Source of the DNA: Candidatus Hydrogenedentota bacterium
Lineage (GTDB): Bacteria > Hydrogenedentota > Hydrogenedentia > Hydrogenedentales > CAITNO01
Assembly: GCA_012730045.1 (NCBI GenBank)
Contig: JAAYBR010000001.1
Span: forward strand, 1-64,000
DNA length: 64,000 bases
Reading direction: 5' to 3'
A program made the position numbers and the translations under genes. The notes below the pieces were generated by a model. It saw only the letters and a list, made by a program, of their open reading frames with translations, was not told the origin of the DNA and ran no database searches. The stretch's first letter is position 1; each line of letters begins with the position of its first letter. This document shows, piece by piece, positions 51,497 through 61,370 of the stretch.

Positions 51497-52357
51497 GGCG
51501 GACTCTCCCTCGTTTCGCGGCGGCAGCCGCGCCGGGGTCCATGATACCCCCCGTTCCACGAAAAAAGCGAACGGGAAACAGTCCCTGGGTCGCCGGATAA
51601 GGAATGACCGTTGGCTCATTGGATGCGGGGAACCTGGGGCGTTCTGACAAGAGGTTGCTTCGCTTCGCTGCTAAGAGAGTACCGGGTTCGCTGGAGAGGC
51701 CGCGCCCCTGGGATCGCCAAGCTTCCCCTTGGCTTTCGGGGAAACACGGATCGAACAGGCCCGCGCGGAAGAACCCAAGAGGCCAAGCTGGAGCTTGGCG
51801 AGCCCAGGGGGCGCGCGGTTTGGGCGATGGAGGGAGCCGAAGCCGCGGCGAGACGGGAGGGGCGCGCGGCGTCTCCTTTTGGAGTGCGGCGGCAACGACG
51901 CCGCTTTGGTTCCCGGAAAAGAGCTGCCGGGAGGGGTGCGGCATGGATCATCCCCGGGAAAAGCGGTGTCGCCGCTTCGCTCTGCCACCGCACTCCATAT
52001 AACAGACGGACCCGCCAAGGACGTGCGGGGGCTCCCGCGACGTCTGACGCCTGACCCGCCTTTCTTCAACGACATTCCCGCCGCCGGGCGGTCTGGGGCT
52101 CGCAATTGCGAGGCGGCCGCCCCGGGCCGCCGCGGCAATCTCTTGTCGGAAGGCCTCGGGTTCTCCACATCTCATGGGTGAACGCACACCTTTCGCACCG
52201 CCGAGGCATTCAGCGCGAACCCCCAAGGGGTGCGGTCCCTCGAACACGTCCACGACCGTTTCTTATCCGGCGATTCGGGATCCCTGACGCGTTTGCTTTC
52301 CCCCCTCTCCTGTGGCAGACTGGGACACCAGCGGACGACACCTTGGAGGGTTTGACG
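51497..52357. repeat. Long gene-free region with repeat remnants
   Basis: About 860 bases without a gene. A REP-like half element lies at 51643-51670. An inverted pair of family C sequence (GCGCCCCTGGGATCGCCAAGC at 51703 and AAGCTGGAGCTTGGCGAGCCC at 51783-51812) encloses about 60 bases. A degenerate GGAGTGCGGCGGCAACGACG element near 51880 and an inverted mate near 51970 repeat. Bases 52098-52160 match the flank of the REP pair at 9455-9480 in inverse orientation (GGAAGGCCT with TCTTGTC). The last 40 bases carry the heparinase gene's ribosome-binding site GGAGGG. Confidence 0.65.
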
Positions 52358-54265
52358 ATGCGCGTGTTTCTCCGGCGGTTCTTTGGGTGGGCGGTTCCTG
52401 CGGTGTGCGCGGCGGCGCTGCTGGTTTCCGCCGGCTGCGCCACCTCCTCCAAGCCCGCGCGGGAGGACGCCGTGGCGCGGCGGATCGCGGCGGCGGAGAT
52501 GCACCCCCGGCTGCTGATGACGGCGGCGGGGGGGGAGGCCGTCCGGGAGCGCATCGCGCGCGACAAGACGGCGGCGGCGCTCTTCGCGGCGGTGCGGGCG
52601 GACGCGGACGCGCTGCTGGACGCGCCGCCGGTGGTCTACAAGAAGGACGGCAAGCGCCTGCTGTCGGTGTCGCGCGAGGCGCTGGTGCGGGTGCTGTGCC
52701 TGGCGTTCGTCCACCGCATGACGGACGACCCGAAGTACGCGGCGCGCGCGCTGGCGGAGATGGAGGCCGCCGCCGGGTTCAACGACTGGAACCCGTCGCA
52801 CTTTCTGGACACGGCGGAGATGGCCGCGGCCCTGGCCATCGGCTACGACTGGCTCTACCCGCTGCTGTCACCCGAGCAGGAAAGCATGATCCGCCGGGCG
52901 ATCCTCGACAAGGGTATCCAGCCCTCCTTCGAGGATAAGCGCGGATGGGTCACCGGGAACAACAACTGGAACCAGGTCTGCCACGGCGGCATGGTCTTCG
53001 GCGCGCTGGCCCTGCTGGAGCGCGAGCCGGAGCTGGCGGAAAAGGTCGTGACCCGCGCGCTGGACGGCCTGCCCCACGCGATGGACGTGCTCGCCCCGGA
53101 CGGCGTCTACCCGGAGGGGCCGTCCTACTGGGAGTACGGCACCACCTACAACGTCCTGCTCATCGCCGCGCTGGAGTCCGCCCTGGGCACCGATTTCGGC
53201 CTGAAGCGCCGCCCCGGTTTCCGCGAGACGGGCGCGTATCCCCTCCTCATGACCGGCCCCACCGGCGGCGTCTTCGGCTTCTCCGACAGCGGCCAGACGT
53301 TTGGCCTCTCCCCCGCCGTGTTCTGGTTCGCCCGCGAGAACCGGGACCCCGGCCTCGCCTGGGCCAACCACGCCCGCCTCGGCGAGATGCTGGCAACGGA
53401 GGGAACCGGACGGAGAAGCCGCTTCCTGCCGCTGCTGCTGGTCTGGTGGGACGGCAAGCCCGCCGCGGAGCCGCGCCAGCCCCTCGCCTGGAAGGGCGAG
53501 GGCATCAACCCCGTGGCCGTGTTCCGCACGTCCTGGACCGACCCCGGCGCGGCCTTCCTCGCCGTGAAGGCGGGCACGCCCGCGGCCAACCACGGCCACA
53601 TGGACACCGGCTCGTTCATCTACGAGGCCGACGGCGTCCGCTGGGCCCTGGACCTCGGCTCGGAGAACTACGGCAGGCTGGAGGCCCGCGGCATGGACAT
53701 CTGGAACAGGAAGCAGGGCTCCGACCGCTGGCAAATCTTCCGCTACCACACCCTCAGCCACAACACCCTCACGGTGGACGGCGCGGAGCAGGTGGTGGAG
53801 GCGCGGGCGGACTTCACCCGCTTCTCCGCGCGGAAGGCCCGCGCCGTCATGGACCTGTCCGCCGTCTACGGCGGCCGGCTCGCCCGCGCGGAGCGCGGAT
53901 TCACCCTCCTGCCCGACGGACGCGTCCTCATCCAGGACGAGATCACGGCGGGCGACGCCCCCGCCCGCGTGCGCTGGGCCATGACCACCCCCGGCGAGGT
54001 GGCCGAAACCGCGCCGGGCCGGGCCCTGCTCACCAAGGACGGGAAACAGCTCCGCGTCGAGGTGCTGTCCCGCCCCGACGCCGTGATGGAAACCTTCCCC
54101 ACGGACCCGCCGCCCAGCGAATGGGACACTCCCAACCCCGGCACCCGCCAGATCGGCTTCCACACCGACCTCGCCCCCGGCGCGTCCGCCACCCTGGCCG
54201 TGCTCTTGACGCCGGAAAGCGCGGGAACCCCGCCGCCACCGGAACTGCGCCCGCTGTCCCGGTGA
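52358..54265 (+). CDS. Heparinase II/III-like lipoprotein
   Basis: This 635-residue protein has a lipobox LVSAGC (Cys27), so it is anchored in the outer or inner membrane facing the periplasm. The N-terminal part (about 45-340) is an alpha/alpha toroid with RGWVTGNNNWNQVCHGGM and YPEGPSYWEYGTTY, and the C-terminal part (about 385-580) is the heparinase II/III beta-sandwich with ANHGHMDTGSF, which includes a likely catalytic His, and RYHTLSHNTLTVDG. Such enzymes cleave uronate-containing polysaccharides by beta-elimination. GGAGGG is at the right distance from ATG 52358. Confidence 0.85.
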   Translation: MRVFLRRFFGWAVPAVCAAALLVSAGCATSSKPAREDAVARRIAAAEMHPRLLMTAAGGEAVRERIARDKTAAALFAAVRADADALLDAPPVVYKKDGKRLLSVSREALVRVLCLAFVHRMTDDPKYAARALAEMEAAAGFNDWNPSHFLDTAEMAAALAIGYDWLYPLLSPEQESMIRRAILDKGIQPSFEDKRGWVTGNNNWNQVCHGGMVFGALALLEREPELAEKVVTRALDGLPHAMDVLAPDGVYPEGPSYWEYGTTYNVLLIAALESALGTDFGLKRRPGFRETGAYPLLMTGPTGGVFGFSDSGQTFGLSPAVFWFARENRDPGLAWANHARLGEMLATEGTGRRSRFLPLLLVWWDGKPAAEPRQPLAWKGEGINPVAVFRTSWTDPGAAFLAVKAGTPAANHGHMDTGSFIYEADGVRWALDLGSENYGRLEARGMDIWNRKQGSDRWQIFRYHTLSHNTLTVDGAEQVVEARADFTRFSARKARAVMDLSAVYGGRLARAERGFTLLPDGRVLIQDEITAGDAPARVRWAMTTPGEVAETAPGRALLTKDGKQLRVEVLSRPDAVMETFPTDPPPSEWDTPNPGTRQIGFHTDLAPGASATLAVLLTPESAGTPPPPELRPLSR

Positions 54266-54316
54266 GCGCCCGCAGAAAAACCCATAAAGTGCCAAACTGT
54301 GCTGCTTCTGCGGAGG

Positions 54317-54345
54317 TTGCATCCCGTGTCCGGCCCCGCTATATA
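54317..54345 (+). promoter_or_regulatory. Predicted promoter for the 54399 lipoprotein gene
   Basis: TTGCAT (54317-54322) and TATATA (54340-54345) are 17 bases apart. The same GGTTGCATC -35 context occurs at 56408-56416 ahead of the MarR gene. Confidence 0.6.
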
Positions 54346-54398
54346 CTCACTTTGAAACAACAATCCCCATGCCGTGCATGGGCATAAGGAGCCGCGGG

Positions 54399-56294
54399 AT
54401 GAAGAAAGGTTTGGTTTTCTTGTGTCTCGGGATGGCGCTGGCCGGATGTTCGGGAAACGTGCTGGTAACCGGTGTCGCCTCGACGGAGGATCCCATCACC
54501 GGGGCGGATGTCTCCCTGGTCTCCCCCAAGGGCCGGGTACTGGCCAACTATCTGGAGGAAACGCAGCAGGGGGGCACCTTCGTGGTGTCCGTGCCGCCGC
54601 GGCTGCTTCGGGACGGGTACCGGATCGTGGTGTCCGGCGGCGTCTTCGCGTCCACCGGGGCCCCCTCGCCGCATGTGCTTTCCGCCTTTGTGCCTCCTGT
54701 TGAGGATGGACGGCCGGGGTTCGTCCATGTCGGATTCCTTTCGACGCTGACGGACGCGCTGTTGGAGCGGCGGCCGGGCATGACGCCGGAGGAGGCCGAG
54801 AACGCGGTCGGCGCCTACCTGGGGCTGCCGGAGACGCTGGACCTGCACCGCGACGGGTTCTTCAACGACGATTTCTTCGACCATGACGTGTTTGCGGAGG
54901 CCGTCGGAGAGAACGGGCTGAACGCCTTCGTGGACGGCCTGCTGGACGAACTGGAGGCGGACCCCGGCACGACGCGCACCTTTTTGGGCACGCCTGCGGA
55001 CGAAACCCCCGAAAAGGGGCTGGCGGGGACTTTTCTGAACGGGCTGGTGGAGGGCGCGGGCCAGGAGGTGGGCAGCCGTGCCGCCGGCTGGGCGATGGAC
55101 CAGATCTTCGGCAAGGCAGACACCCCTTCCGCACCGACGGACCCCGTGGTGTTGGCGGCGCTCCAGGAGAACGCCCAGCAGTTGAAGGCCATCGCGGACG
55201 CCCTGGAGGTGTTCCAAAGCCGCACCAGCGCCATGCTGCTCCAGATTCTGACCACCGCCGAGCGGACCCAGTACCTCACCCTGGTCGCCCCGCTGGGTTC
55301 GGAGATCGCCCTGCTGGAGACGCTGCAGGACCAGCTCTGGCTCCTGTGCGAGCACGTCCACGACAACGACCCGGACTATGCGCAGCTTGCCACAGACCTG
55401 AACGCCTCGCTGAACTCCATCCAGATCAAGACCATCCTGAAACACATGCAGGATGTGCTCGGCGGCACGGCGTCCACGCCGGGCGCCATTGACACCTGGG
55501 GCTTCCTCCAGGCCCGCTACGCCACGCGCGCGCAGAACCACAACGCGCTCTTCGGCCAGTTCCAGTACTACGCCAACATGCAGATCACGGCGCTCAACCT
55601 GCTGCTCGAGCGGACCCACAAGGACGCTGCAAAGAGCCTGGGGGACATCTACGTGGCGGACTACCTGCGGGGCATGGAGGTCCAGGCGGACGCCTTCCTC
55701 GCCCGCGTCGAGGGCATGATGGCCCTCATGCAGAACTATGGTGAACTCCCCGCGTACATGTCCTATGTGCGCGAATGGAACGCGTACAACGGCGACGTCC
55801 TTCTAAAGAGCCCCACCCGGGAATCGGCGGTGCTGGCCCAGGCCGACGCCATCGCGCTGGAGGTCCAGAACACGTCCGGCGCGCTGGTCATCCGGCTGGC
55901 CAGAGGCATGTACGCCGACAAGCCCCACACGCCGTCGTGGCTGGCCACGGTGCCCGTGACCATTCAGAACGTGAACACCGGGGCCGAGTATGTCCCGGAC
56001 AAGGTTTACCGGCGCCGCATCAACCAGCCGGACATCGTCAGCTCGGGGCAGACGACCCATGCCTGGCAGTTGGGACTCTGGGACGTGAACCGGTACGTCT
56101 TCACCACCCTGCCCCAGGGCGCCTACGCGGTGAAGAACATCAACATCGCCTATCCCTGCCCGGACCCAACGTTTCGCAAAGCCGGAAACGAGTTGTTCCA
56201 TCCGGTCTATCTGAACACCCAGACCCCCATGGTTCCGGGGGAATTCCACAACCTGCTGGTGACCGCCTACGCCAATCCCATGGCCCCCGTGTGA
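54399..56294 (+). CDS. Large lipoprotein with Ig-like start and helical body, function unknown
   Basis: A 631-residue protein starts at MKKGLVFLC with AAGGAG upstream and has a lipobox ALAGC (Cys17). Residues about 22-85 (VTGVASTEDPITGADVSLVSPK) look like a carboxypeptidase-regulatory/Ig-type beta domain. The body from about 110 to 500 is strongly helical with long stretches rich in Leu, Gln and Glu (ENAQQLKAIADALEVFQ, LLQILTTAERTQY) that suggest a coiled coil, and the last 120 residues are beta-rich. No enzyme motif is visible. It stands alone between heparinase and the MarR operon, with its own promoter and terminator. Confidence 0.75.
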   Translation: MKKGLVFLCLGMALAGCSGNVLVTGVASTEDPITGADVSLVSPKGRVLANYLEETQQGGTFVVSVPPRLLRDGYRIVVSGGVFASTGAPSPHVLSAFVPPVEDGRPGFVHVGFLSTLTDALLERRPGMTPEEAENAVGAYLGLPETLDLHRDGFFNDDFFDHDVFAEAVGENGLNAFVDGLLDELEADPGTTRTFLGTPADETPEKGLAGTFLNGLVEGAGQEVGSRAAGWAMDQIFGKADTPSAPTDPVVLAALQENAQQLKAIADALEVFQSRTSAMLLQILTTAERTQYLTLVAPLGSEIALLETLQDQLWLLCEHVHDNDPDYAQLATDLNASLNSIQIKTILKHMQDVLGGTASTPGAIDTWGFLQARYATRAQNHNALFGQFQYYANMQITALNLLLERTHKDAAKSLGDIYVADYLRGMEVQADAFLARVEGMMALMQNYGELPAYMSYVREWNAYNGDVLLKSPTRESAVLAQADAIALEVQNTSGALVIRLARGMYADKPHTPSWLATVPVTIQNVNTGAEYVPDKVYRRRINQPDIVSSGQTTHAWQLGLWDVNRYVFTTLPQGAYAVKNINIAYPCPDPTFRKAGNELFHPVYLNTQTPMVPGEFHNLLVTAYANPMAPV

Positions 56295-56334
56295 CCTTGA
56301 ATCGGGGTGAAAACGCCCCCGCACCCGTCCTCCC

Positions 56335-56377
56335 CGCCGGGCGGAAGCGGCTGCCGCTTCCGTCCGGCGCCTTTTTT
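56335..56377 (+). terminator. Rho-independent terminator after the large lipoprotein gene
   Basis: Arms CGCCGGGCGGAAGCGG (56335-56350) and CCGCTTCCGTCCGGCG (56354-56369) pair over 16 positions with one G-U and a three-base loop, followed by CC and six T (56372-56377). Confidence 0.9.
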
Positions 56378-56409
56378 CCAGAAACCGGGGGCGCCCCCGC
56401 GCCCGAAGG

Positions 56410-56438
56410 TTGCATCGGGCCCCCGCACCGGATATACT
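56410..56438 (+). promoter_or_regulatory. Predicted promoter of the MarR-RND operon
   Basis: TTGCAT (56410-56415) and TATACT (56433-56438) are 17 bases apart, about 50 bases before the marR-type start. The palindromic arms TTCGCG and CGCGAA around 56437-56467 could be an operator but are widely spaced. Confidence 0.6.
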
Positions 56439-56486
56439 TCGCGCCTCGAACGGTTTGACACGCGAACTTTCAGGGACAACCCAAAG

Positions 56487-57011
56487 ATGAACAGCAGGGA
56501 ACGGATGGAGACCGCGCGGGTGGTGTACGCCGCGGAGCGGATGCTGCACCGCCACTGCGTGGCGCGGTTCACCTCGGAGTCGCCGAGGGCGAAACGGTCG
56601 CCGGCCCTCACCTTTCCGCAGGTGAACATGATCATGACGATCCGCGCGGGCGGCGGCATGACGGTCACGCGGCTGGCGGAGGAGCTGCGTGTGAAGGCGC
56701 CGGCCGTGTCCGCGATGGTGGACCGGCTGGTCGAGATGGGGGTGCTGACGCGCACGGCCAACCCGGAGGACCGCCGGGAGGTGATCATCCGGGTGTCCGA
56801 CCGGCATGAGGCCTGGGTGGCCGAGCTGGAGCGGCGCAAGCTCCAGACCTTTGCGGAGCTGGTGGACCGCGTGGGCGACGACTGCGCCCGCACCTGGGCG
56901 GAGGTGGCCCTTCGCATCCGGGAGGCGCTGCGGGAGGAGGACGCGGGGGCGGGGAAACGGCGGGAAACAGGGGCGCGCGGCGCGCGTCCGGCGAAAGGCG
57001 GCACTCTATGA
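56487..57011 (+). CDS. MarR-family transcriptional regulator
   Basis: The 174-residue protein has a MarR winged helix at about 45-115: LTFPQVNMIMTI, VTRLAEELRVKAPAVSAMVDRLVEMGVLTRTANPEDRREVIIRV. The wing DRRE is typical. It starts at ATG 56487; an upstream frame runs through the terminator and is rejected. The gene ends in the first codon of the membrane-fusion protein gene (ATGA overlap), so it probably controls the efflux operon. Confidence 0.88.
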   Translation: MNSRERMETARVVYAAERMLHRHCVARFTSESPRAKRSPALTFPQVNMIMTIRAGGGMTVTRLAEELRVKAPAVSAMVDRLVEMGVLTRTANPEDRREVIIRVSDRHEAWVAELERRKLQTFAELVDRVGDDCARTWAEVALRIREALREEDAGAGKRRETGARGARPAKGGTL

Positions 57012-58174
57012 AACGCGCGGCTGGACTCCTGGCCCTTTGGATGGTTCTCGCGGGCGCGGCCCCGCTGTTCGCCCAGGGCCCGCCGGGCGGGAAGAAGATG
57101 CCGCCGCAGGTGGCCCTGGCCCCGGCGGCAGTGAAGACCGTCCCGGTCGCCTTCGAGTACGTGGGCCTCACGGAGGCGTCGAAGGCCGTCGAGGTCCGCG
57201 CGCGGATCCAGGGGTTCCTCGAAACCCGCGAGTTCCAGGACGGCGCGTTTCTGGAGGAGGGCGCGCGCCTGTTCACCATAGACCCGCGCCCCTTCGAGGC
57301 GGACCGCGACGTGGCGGCGGCGCAGGTGGCCGAGGCCGCGGCGCGGCTGCGGCTGGCGGAGCAGGAGCTGGCGCGGCTGAAGGCGGTGCGGACGCCGGGG
57401 GCGGTGGCCGCGGCCGACGTGGACCAGCGCGAGGCGGAGGCGGCGGGGGCGGCGGCGTCGCTGCGGCTGGCGGAGGCCCAGCTCAAGAAGACGGAGCTGA
57501 ACCTGGACTACACGAAGGTCTCCGCGCCCCTGACCGGGTTCATCGGCAAGGCGCAGAAGGAGGCCGGGAGCTATGTGGACAGCGCGCAGAACAGCCTGCT
57601 GGCCGTGATGCACCAGGTGGACCCGCTCTATGTGACCTTCAAGGTCAGCGAGTCGGACTTCCTCGCGTGGCGGCGCGGCGAGAAGGAGGGCACGCTGGCG
57701 CTGGCGGGCGGCAGGACCGTGCCGGACGTGGCGATCACGCTGCTGGACGGCACCCCCTTCGGCGAGCCGGGCGCGCTCGACTACGAGAACACCGGCGTGG
57801 ACACGCAGACGGGCACCGTGGAGCTGCGCGCCACGTTCAAAAACGCCGACCGGACGCTCAAGCCGGGCCAGTTTGTGAAGGTAAACCTGTCGGGCTGGGA
57901 GCGGCCGAACGTGCTGACAGTGCCCCGCCGGGCCGTGGGCCAGACCCCCAAGGGCCCCGTGGTCTACCTGGTGGGTCCGGACAGCAAGGCGCAGGAGCGC
58001 GTCGTGAAGACCGGCGAGTGGTCCGGCGACGACTGGATCATCCTGGAGGGTCTTGAGGCGGGGGACCAGGTCATCGTGGAGGGGCTGACGAAGGTCCGCG
58101 AGGGGACCGAGGTGTCCACCGGCCCGCCGCCGGGCGCGCCGGACGCCCCCAAACCCGCAGCCCCGGCCAACTAG
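57008..58174 (+). CDS. RND efflux periplasmic adaptor (membrane fusion protein)
   Basis: A 388-residue HlyD/AcrA-type protein with a signal peptide (cleavage near Ala21) and no lipobox. It contains the barrel-sandwich hybrid halves (VEVRARIQGFLETREFQDG and LDYTKVSAPLTGFIGKA), a helical hairpin between them (about 95-160), and a beta-barrel with VPRRAVGQTPKGPVVYLV. It joins the inner-membrane pump to the outer-membrane channel. Confidence 0.9.
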   Translation: MKRAAGLLALWMVLAGAAPLFAQGPPGGKKMPPQVALAPAAVKTVPVAFEYVGLTEASKAVEVRARIQGFLETREFQDGAFLEEGARLFTIDPRPFEADRDVAAAQVAEAAARLRLAEQELARLKAVRTPGAVAAADVDQREAEAAGAAASLRLAEAQLKKTELNLDYTKVSAPLTGFIGKAQKEAGSYVDSAQNSLLAVMHQVDPLYVTFKVSESDFLAWRRGEKEGTLALAGGRTVPDVAITLLDGTPFGEPGALDYENTGVDTQTGTVELRATFKNADRTLKPGQFVKVNLSGWERPNVLTVPRRAVGQTPKGPVVYLVGPDSKAQERVVKTGEWSGDDWIILEGLEAGDQVIVEGLTKVREGTEVSTGPPPGAPDAPKPAAPAN

Positions 58175-58184
58175 GGGCGCGCGC

Positions 58185-61100
58185 ATGATCTCCCGATTCT
58201 TCATAGACCGTCCGATCTTCGCCACCGTGGTGGCCGTGGTGATCGTGCTGTGCGGCCTCGTGTCGCTGTTCTCGCTGCCCGTGGAGTCGTCCCCGCAGAT
58301 CACGCCGCCGACAGTGGTGATCAGCACGTCGTATCCGGGGGCCGACGCGCAGACGGTGATGGAGAGCGTGGCCACGCCCATCGAGCAGGAGCTCAGCGGC
58401 GTGGAGCACCTGCTCTATTACCAGTCCTCCAGCGCGAACGACGGCAGCCTCTCGATCACCCTCTCCTTCGAGATCGGCACGGACCTGAACATCGCGGCGG
58501 TGGACGTGCAGAACCGCATCAAGCGCGCCGAGCGCCGCCTGCCCGAGGAGGTCATGCGCCAGGGCATGAACGTCAGCAAGCGCATGAGCACCTTCCTCGG
58601 GATCATCGCCCTGCAGTCGGACAAGCCGGAGCACGACACGCTCTTCCTGAGCAACTACGCCACGATCCACATGGTGGACGCCCTGGCGCGCGTGCCCGGC
58701 GTGGGCCAGGTGCGCATCTTCGGCAACAAGGACTACTCGATGCGGGTCACCCTCGACCCCGACCAGCTCGTGCTCAAGGGGCTGACGGTGAACGACGTGG
58801 CCCAGGCGATCCGCGAGCAGAACGGGCAGTACGCGGCCGGCGAGATCGGCGGCGCCCCGAACCCGGAGCCGGTGGACTTCACGTTCCCCGTGCTGGCGCC
58901 GGGGCGGCTCACCACCCCGCAGCAGTTCGAGGAGATCATCCTGCTGGCGCGGCCCGACGGCTCCCGCGTGCTCCTGAAGGATGTGGCAAAGGTGGAGCTG
59001 GGAACCCTCAGCTACGGCACCGAGGGCCGCTACAACGGCAAGGCCACGGCCATGATCCCGGTGTCGGCCCAGCCCGACGCCAACGCGCTGGAGACGATGA
59101 ACGGGGTGAAGGAGGAGCTGGAGCGGCTGGCCGGGGACTTCCCGGAGGGCGTCCGGCACATGGTCCCGCTGGACACGACCACGTTCATCACCGTGTCCAT
59201 CCAGGAGGTGGCCAAGACCTTCCTGGAGGCCACCATTCTGGTGACCATCGTCGTGCTCCTGTTCCTGGGGAGCTGGCGCGCCGCGGTGATCCCCATGGTC
59301 GCCGTGCCGGTGTCCATTGTGGGCGCCTTCATGGGCCTGCTCGCCCTGGGGTTCTCCGTCAACTCGCTGACCCTGTTCGCGCTGGTGCTGGCCATCGGCA
59401 TCGTGGTGGACGACGCCATCATCGCCGTGGAGAACGTCGAGCGGCTCATGCACGACGAGCGTCTGGCCCCGCGCGAGGCGACCATCAAGGCCATGGGCCA
59501 GGTGCAGGGCCCCATCATCGCCAGCGTGCTCTCCCTGGCCGCGGTCTACCTTCCCGTGGCCTTCGTCGGCGGCAGCACGGGCGTCATGTACCGCCAGTTC
59601 GGCATCACCATCACGCTGGCCGTGGCCATCTCCGGCACCATCGCCCTGGTCCTGACCCCGGCGCTGTGCCGGCTCCTGCTGCGGCCCAACCACCGCAAAC
59701 TCTTCCTCTTCCGCTGGTTCGACGCGGGCGTGCGCGGGTTCACCGCCCTCTTCGCCTTCAGCGCGCGCTGGATGATCCGGCTGGGCGTCGTCTCCATGGT
59801 GCTCTTCGGGGTGCTCGTCTGGGCCACCTACTCCCTCTTCATGCGGGTTCCGTCGGCCTTCGTGCCCCAGGAGGACCAGGGCTACCTCATGATGGTGGCG
59901 CAGCTGCCGAAGGGGGCCTCCCTCGACCGGACCAAGGCGGTGGTCTCCCAGATCGAGGAGTTCATGCTGGCGCAGCCGGAGGTCCGGGGAATCACCGCCA
60001 TGTGCGGGCAGGACCAGCTCTCGAACGCCGCAGTCTCCTCGTCGGCCAGCATGTTCGTCAGCCTCAAGGACTGGGCGGAGCGCGTCGGGCCGGAGCACTC
60101 CGCCGACGCCCTGGTGGCGCGCGTCTTCCAGCGCTTCGGCGGGCTCAAGGAGGCGACGGTCCTCGCGTTCGTGCCGCCGCCCATCCGCGGGCTGGGCATG
60201 CGCGCGGGGTTCGAGGCGCAGCTCGAGACCCGCGGCGGCGACGACCTGGCCTCCCTGGCGCGGGTCATGTCCGAGTTCATCGCCGAGCTGAACAAGGACC
60301 CGATGTTCAGCGGCGTGTCCGGCACGCTGGACGTCACGCAGCCGAAGATCCGGGTGAAACTGGACCACACACGGGCCAAACTGCTGGGCATCCCGGTGGG
60401 CGAGGTGTACAACACGCTCCAGGCGCTGCTCGGATCCTTCTACGTCGACGACTTCAACATCTACGGGCGCGTGTACCGCGTGCAGCTGCAGGCGGAACCG
60501 CAGTACCGCGACGAGCCCTCCGACATCCGGAAGATTTACGTGCGCAACAACGCGGGCGAGATGATCGAACTGTCCGGCGTGGTGGACGTTTCCATTGAGG
60601 CGGGCCCCAGCGTGGTCGGACGGTTCAACAGTTTCACGTCGGCCCAGATCACCGGCGCGCCCGCCCCGGGCATCAGCACGGGGCAGTGCATCCGGCGCGT
60701 TGAGGAGATCGCCGCGCGCACCCTGCCGCCCGGCTACACCGTCGAGTGGAGCTCGGGCTCGTACCAGGAGGTGCGCACGGGCAACCAGTCCTACTACGTC
60801 ATGCTCTTCGGCCTGGTCATGATCTTCCTCGTCCTCGCCGCGCAGTACGAGAAGTGGTCGCTCCCCCTCGCCGTCCTCATGGCCGTGCCCTTCTGCGTCT
60901 TCGGCGCCTTCGCGTCGCTGGTCCTGCGCGCCGCCCCCGCCGACATCTACTTTCAGATCGGCCTGCTCACCCTCATCGGCCTGTCGGCCAAGAACGCCAT
61001 CCTCATCGTCGAGTTCTGCTCCAAGATGCGCGCCGACGGCGCGGGCATCCTGGAGGCGGCCATCGCCGCCGCCCGCATCCGCCTGCGCCCCGTGCTCATG

Positions 61101-61370
61101 ACCGCCATCAGCACCATCCTCGGCGCGCTCCCCCTGGCCCTGAGCCAGGGCGCGGGCGCGGCCGGACGCCACTCCATCGGCAACAGCGTCGTGGCCGGCA
61201 TGATCACGGCCACCTTCCTCGCCGTGTTCTTCGTGCCCCTCTTCTTTGTCATCATCCAGTGGCTCAGCGAGCTGGGGTCGCGGAAGCCGGCCCCCGCGGC
61301 GGCTGAGGCGCCCCCGCCCCCCGAAGCCGTCACGGAACCGGCCGCCCCCGCCGGGGAGGATCAGGCATGA
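58185..61370 (+). CDS. RND multidrug efflux permease (HAE1 family)
   Basis: The 1061-residue AcrB-like trimeric pump has 12 helices and two large periplasmic loops. The proton-relay Asp409-Asp410 lie in IGIVVDDAIIAVENVE and Lys936 in GLSAKNAIL, matching AcrB D407, D408 and K940. It starts MISRFFIDRPIFATVVAV, 10 bases after the adaptor gene. Length and motifs indicate an intact pump, likely for hydrophobic or amphiphilic compounds. A 1033-residue frame on the other strand is a shadow. Confidence 0.94.
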   Translation: MISRFFIDRPIFATVVAVVIVLCGLVSLFSLPVESSPQITPPTVVISTSYPGADAQTVMESVATPIEQELSGVEHLLYYQSSSANDGSLSITLSFEIGTDLNIAAVDVQNRIKRAERRLPEEVMRQGMNVSKRMSTFLGIIALQSDKPEHDTLFLSNYATIHMVDALARVPGVGQVRIFGNKDYSMRVTLDPDQLVLKGLTVNDVAQAIREQNGQYAAGEIGGAPNPEPVDFTFPVLAPGRLTTPQQFEEIILLARPDGSRVLLKDVAKVELGTLSYGTEGRYNGKATAMIPVSAQPDANALETMNGVKEELERLAGDFPEGVRHMVPLDTTTFITVSIQEVAKTFLEATILVTIVVLLFLGSWRAAVIPMVAVPVSIVGAFMGLLALGFSVNSLTLFALVLAIGIVVDDAIIAVENVERLMHDERLAPREATIKAMGQVQGPIIASVLSLAAVYLPVAFVGGSTGVMYRQFGITITLAVAISGTIALVLTPALCRLLLRPNHRKLFLFRWFDAGVRGFTALFAFSARWMIRLGVVSMVLFGVLVWATYSLFMRVPSAFVPQEDQGYLMMVAQLPKGASLDRTKAVVSQIEEFMLAQPEVRGITAMCGQDQLSNAAVSSSASMFVSLKDWAERVGPEHSADALVARVFQRFGGLKEATVLAFVPPPIRGLGMRAGFEAQLETRGGDDLASLARVMSEFIAELNKDPMFSGVSGTLDVTQPKIRVKLDHTRAKLLGIPVGEVYNTLQALLGSFYVDDFNIYGRVYRVQLQAEPQYRDEPSDIRKIYVRNNAGEMIELSGVVDVSIEAGPSVVGRFNSFTSAQITGAPAPGISTGQCIRRVEEIAARTLPPGYTVEWSSGSYQEVRTGNQSYYVMLFGLVMIFLVLAAQYEKWSLPLAVLMAVPFCVFGAFASLVLRAAPADIYFQIGLLTLIGLSAKNAILIVEFCSKMRADGAGILEAAIAAARIRLRPVLMTAISTILGALPLALSQGAGAAGRHSIGNSVVAGMITATFLAVFFVPLFFVIIQWLSELGSRKPAPAAAEAPPPPEAVTEPAAPAGEDQA

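Noticed and set aside
51497-52357. Small genes in the long intergenic region (frames of 125-165 codons on both strands)
   Set aside because: The frames overlap each other and follow repeat sequence; none has a good ribosome-binding site or domain.
49835-56294. A polysaccharide utilisation locus built from the DUF4091, heparinase and lipoprotein genes
   Set aside because: The genes lie on both strands with long gaps, separate promoters and no SusC/D, sugar transporter or regulator.
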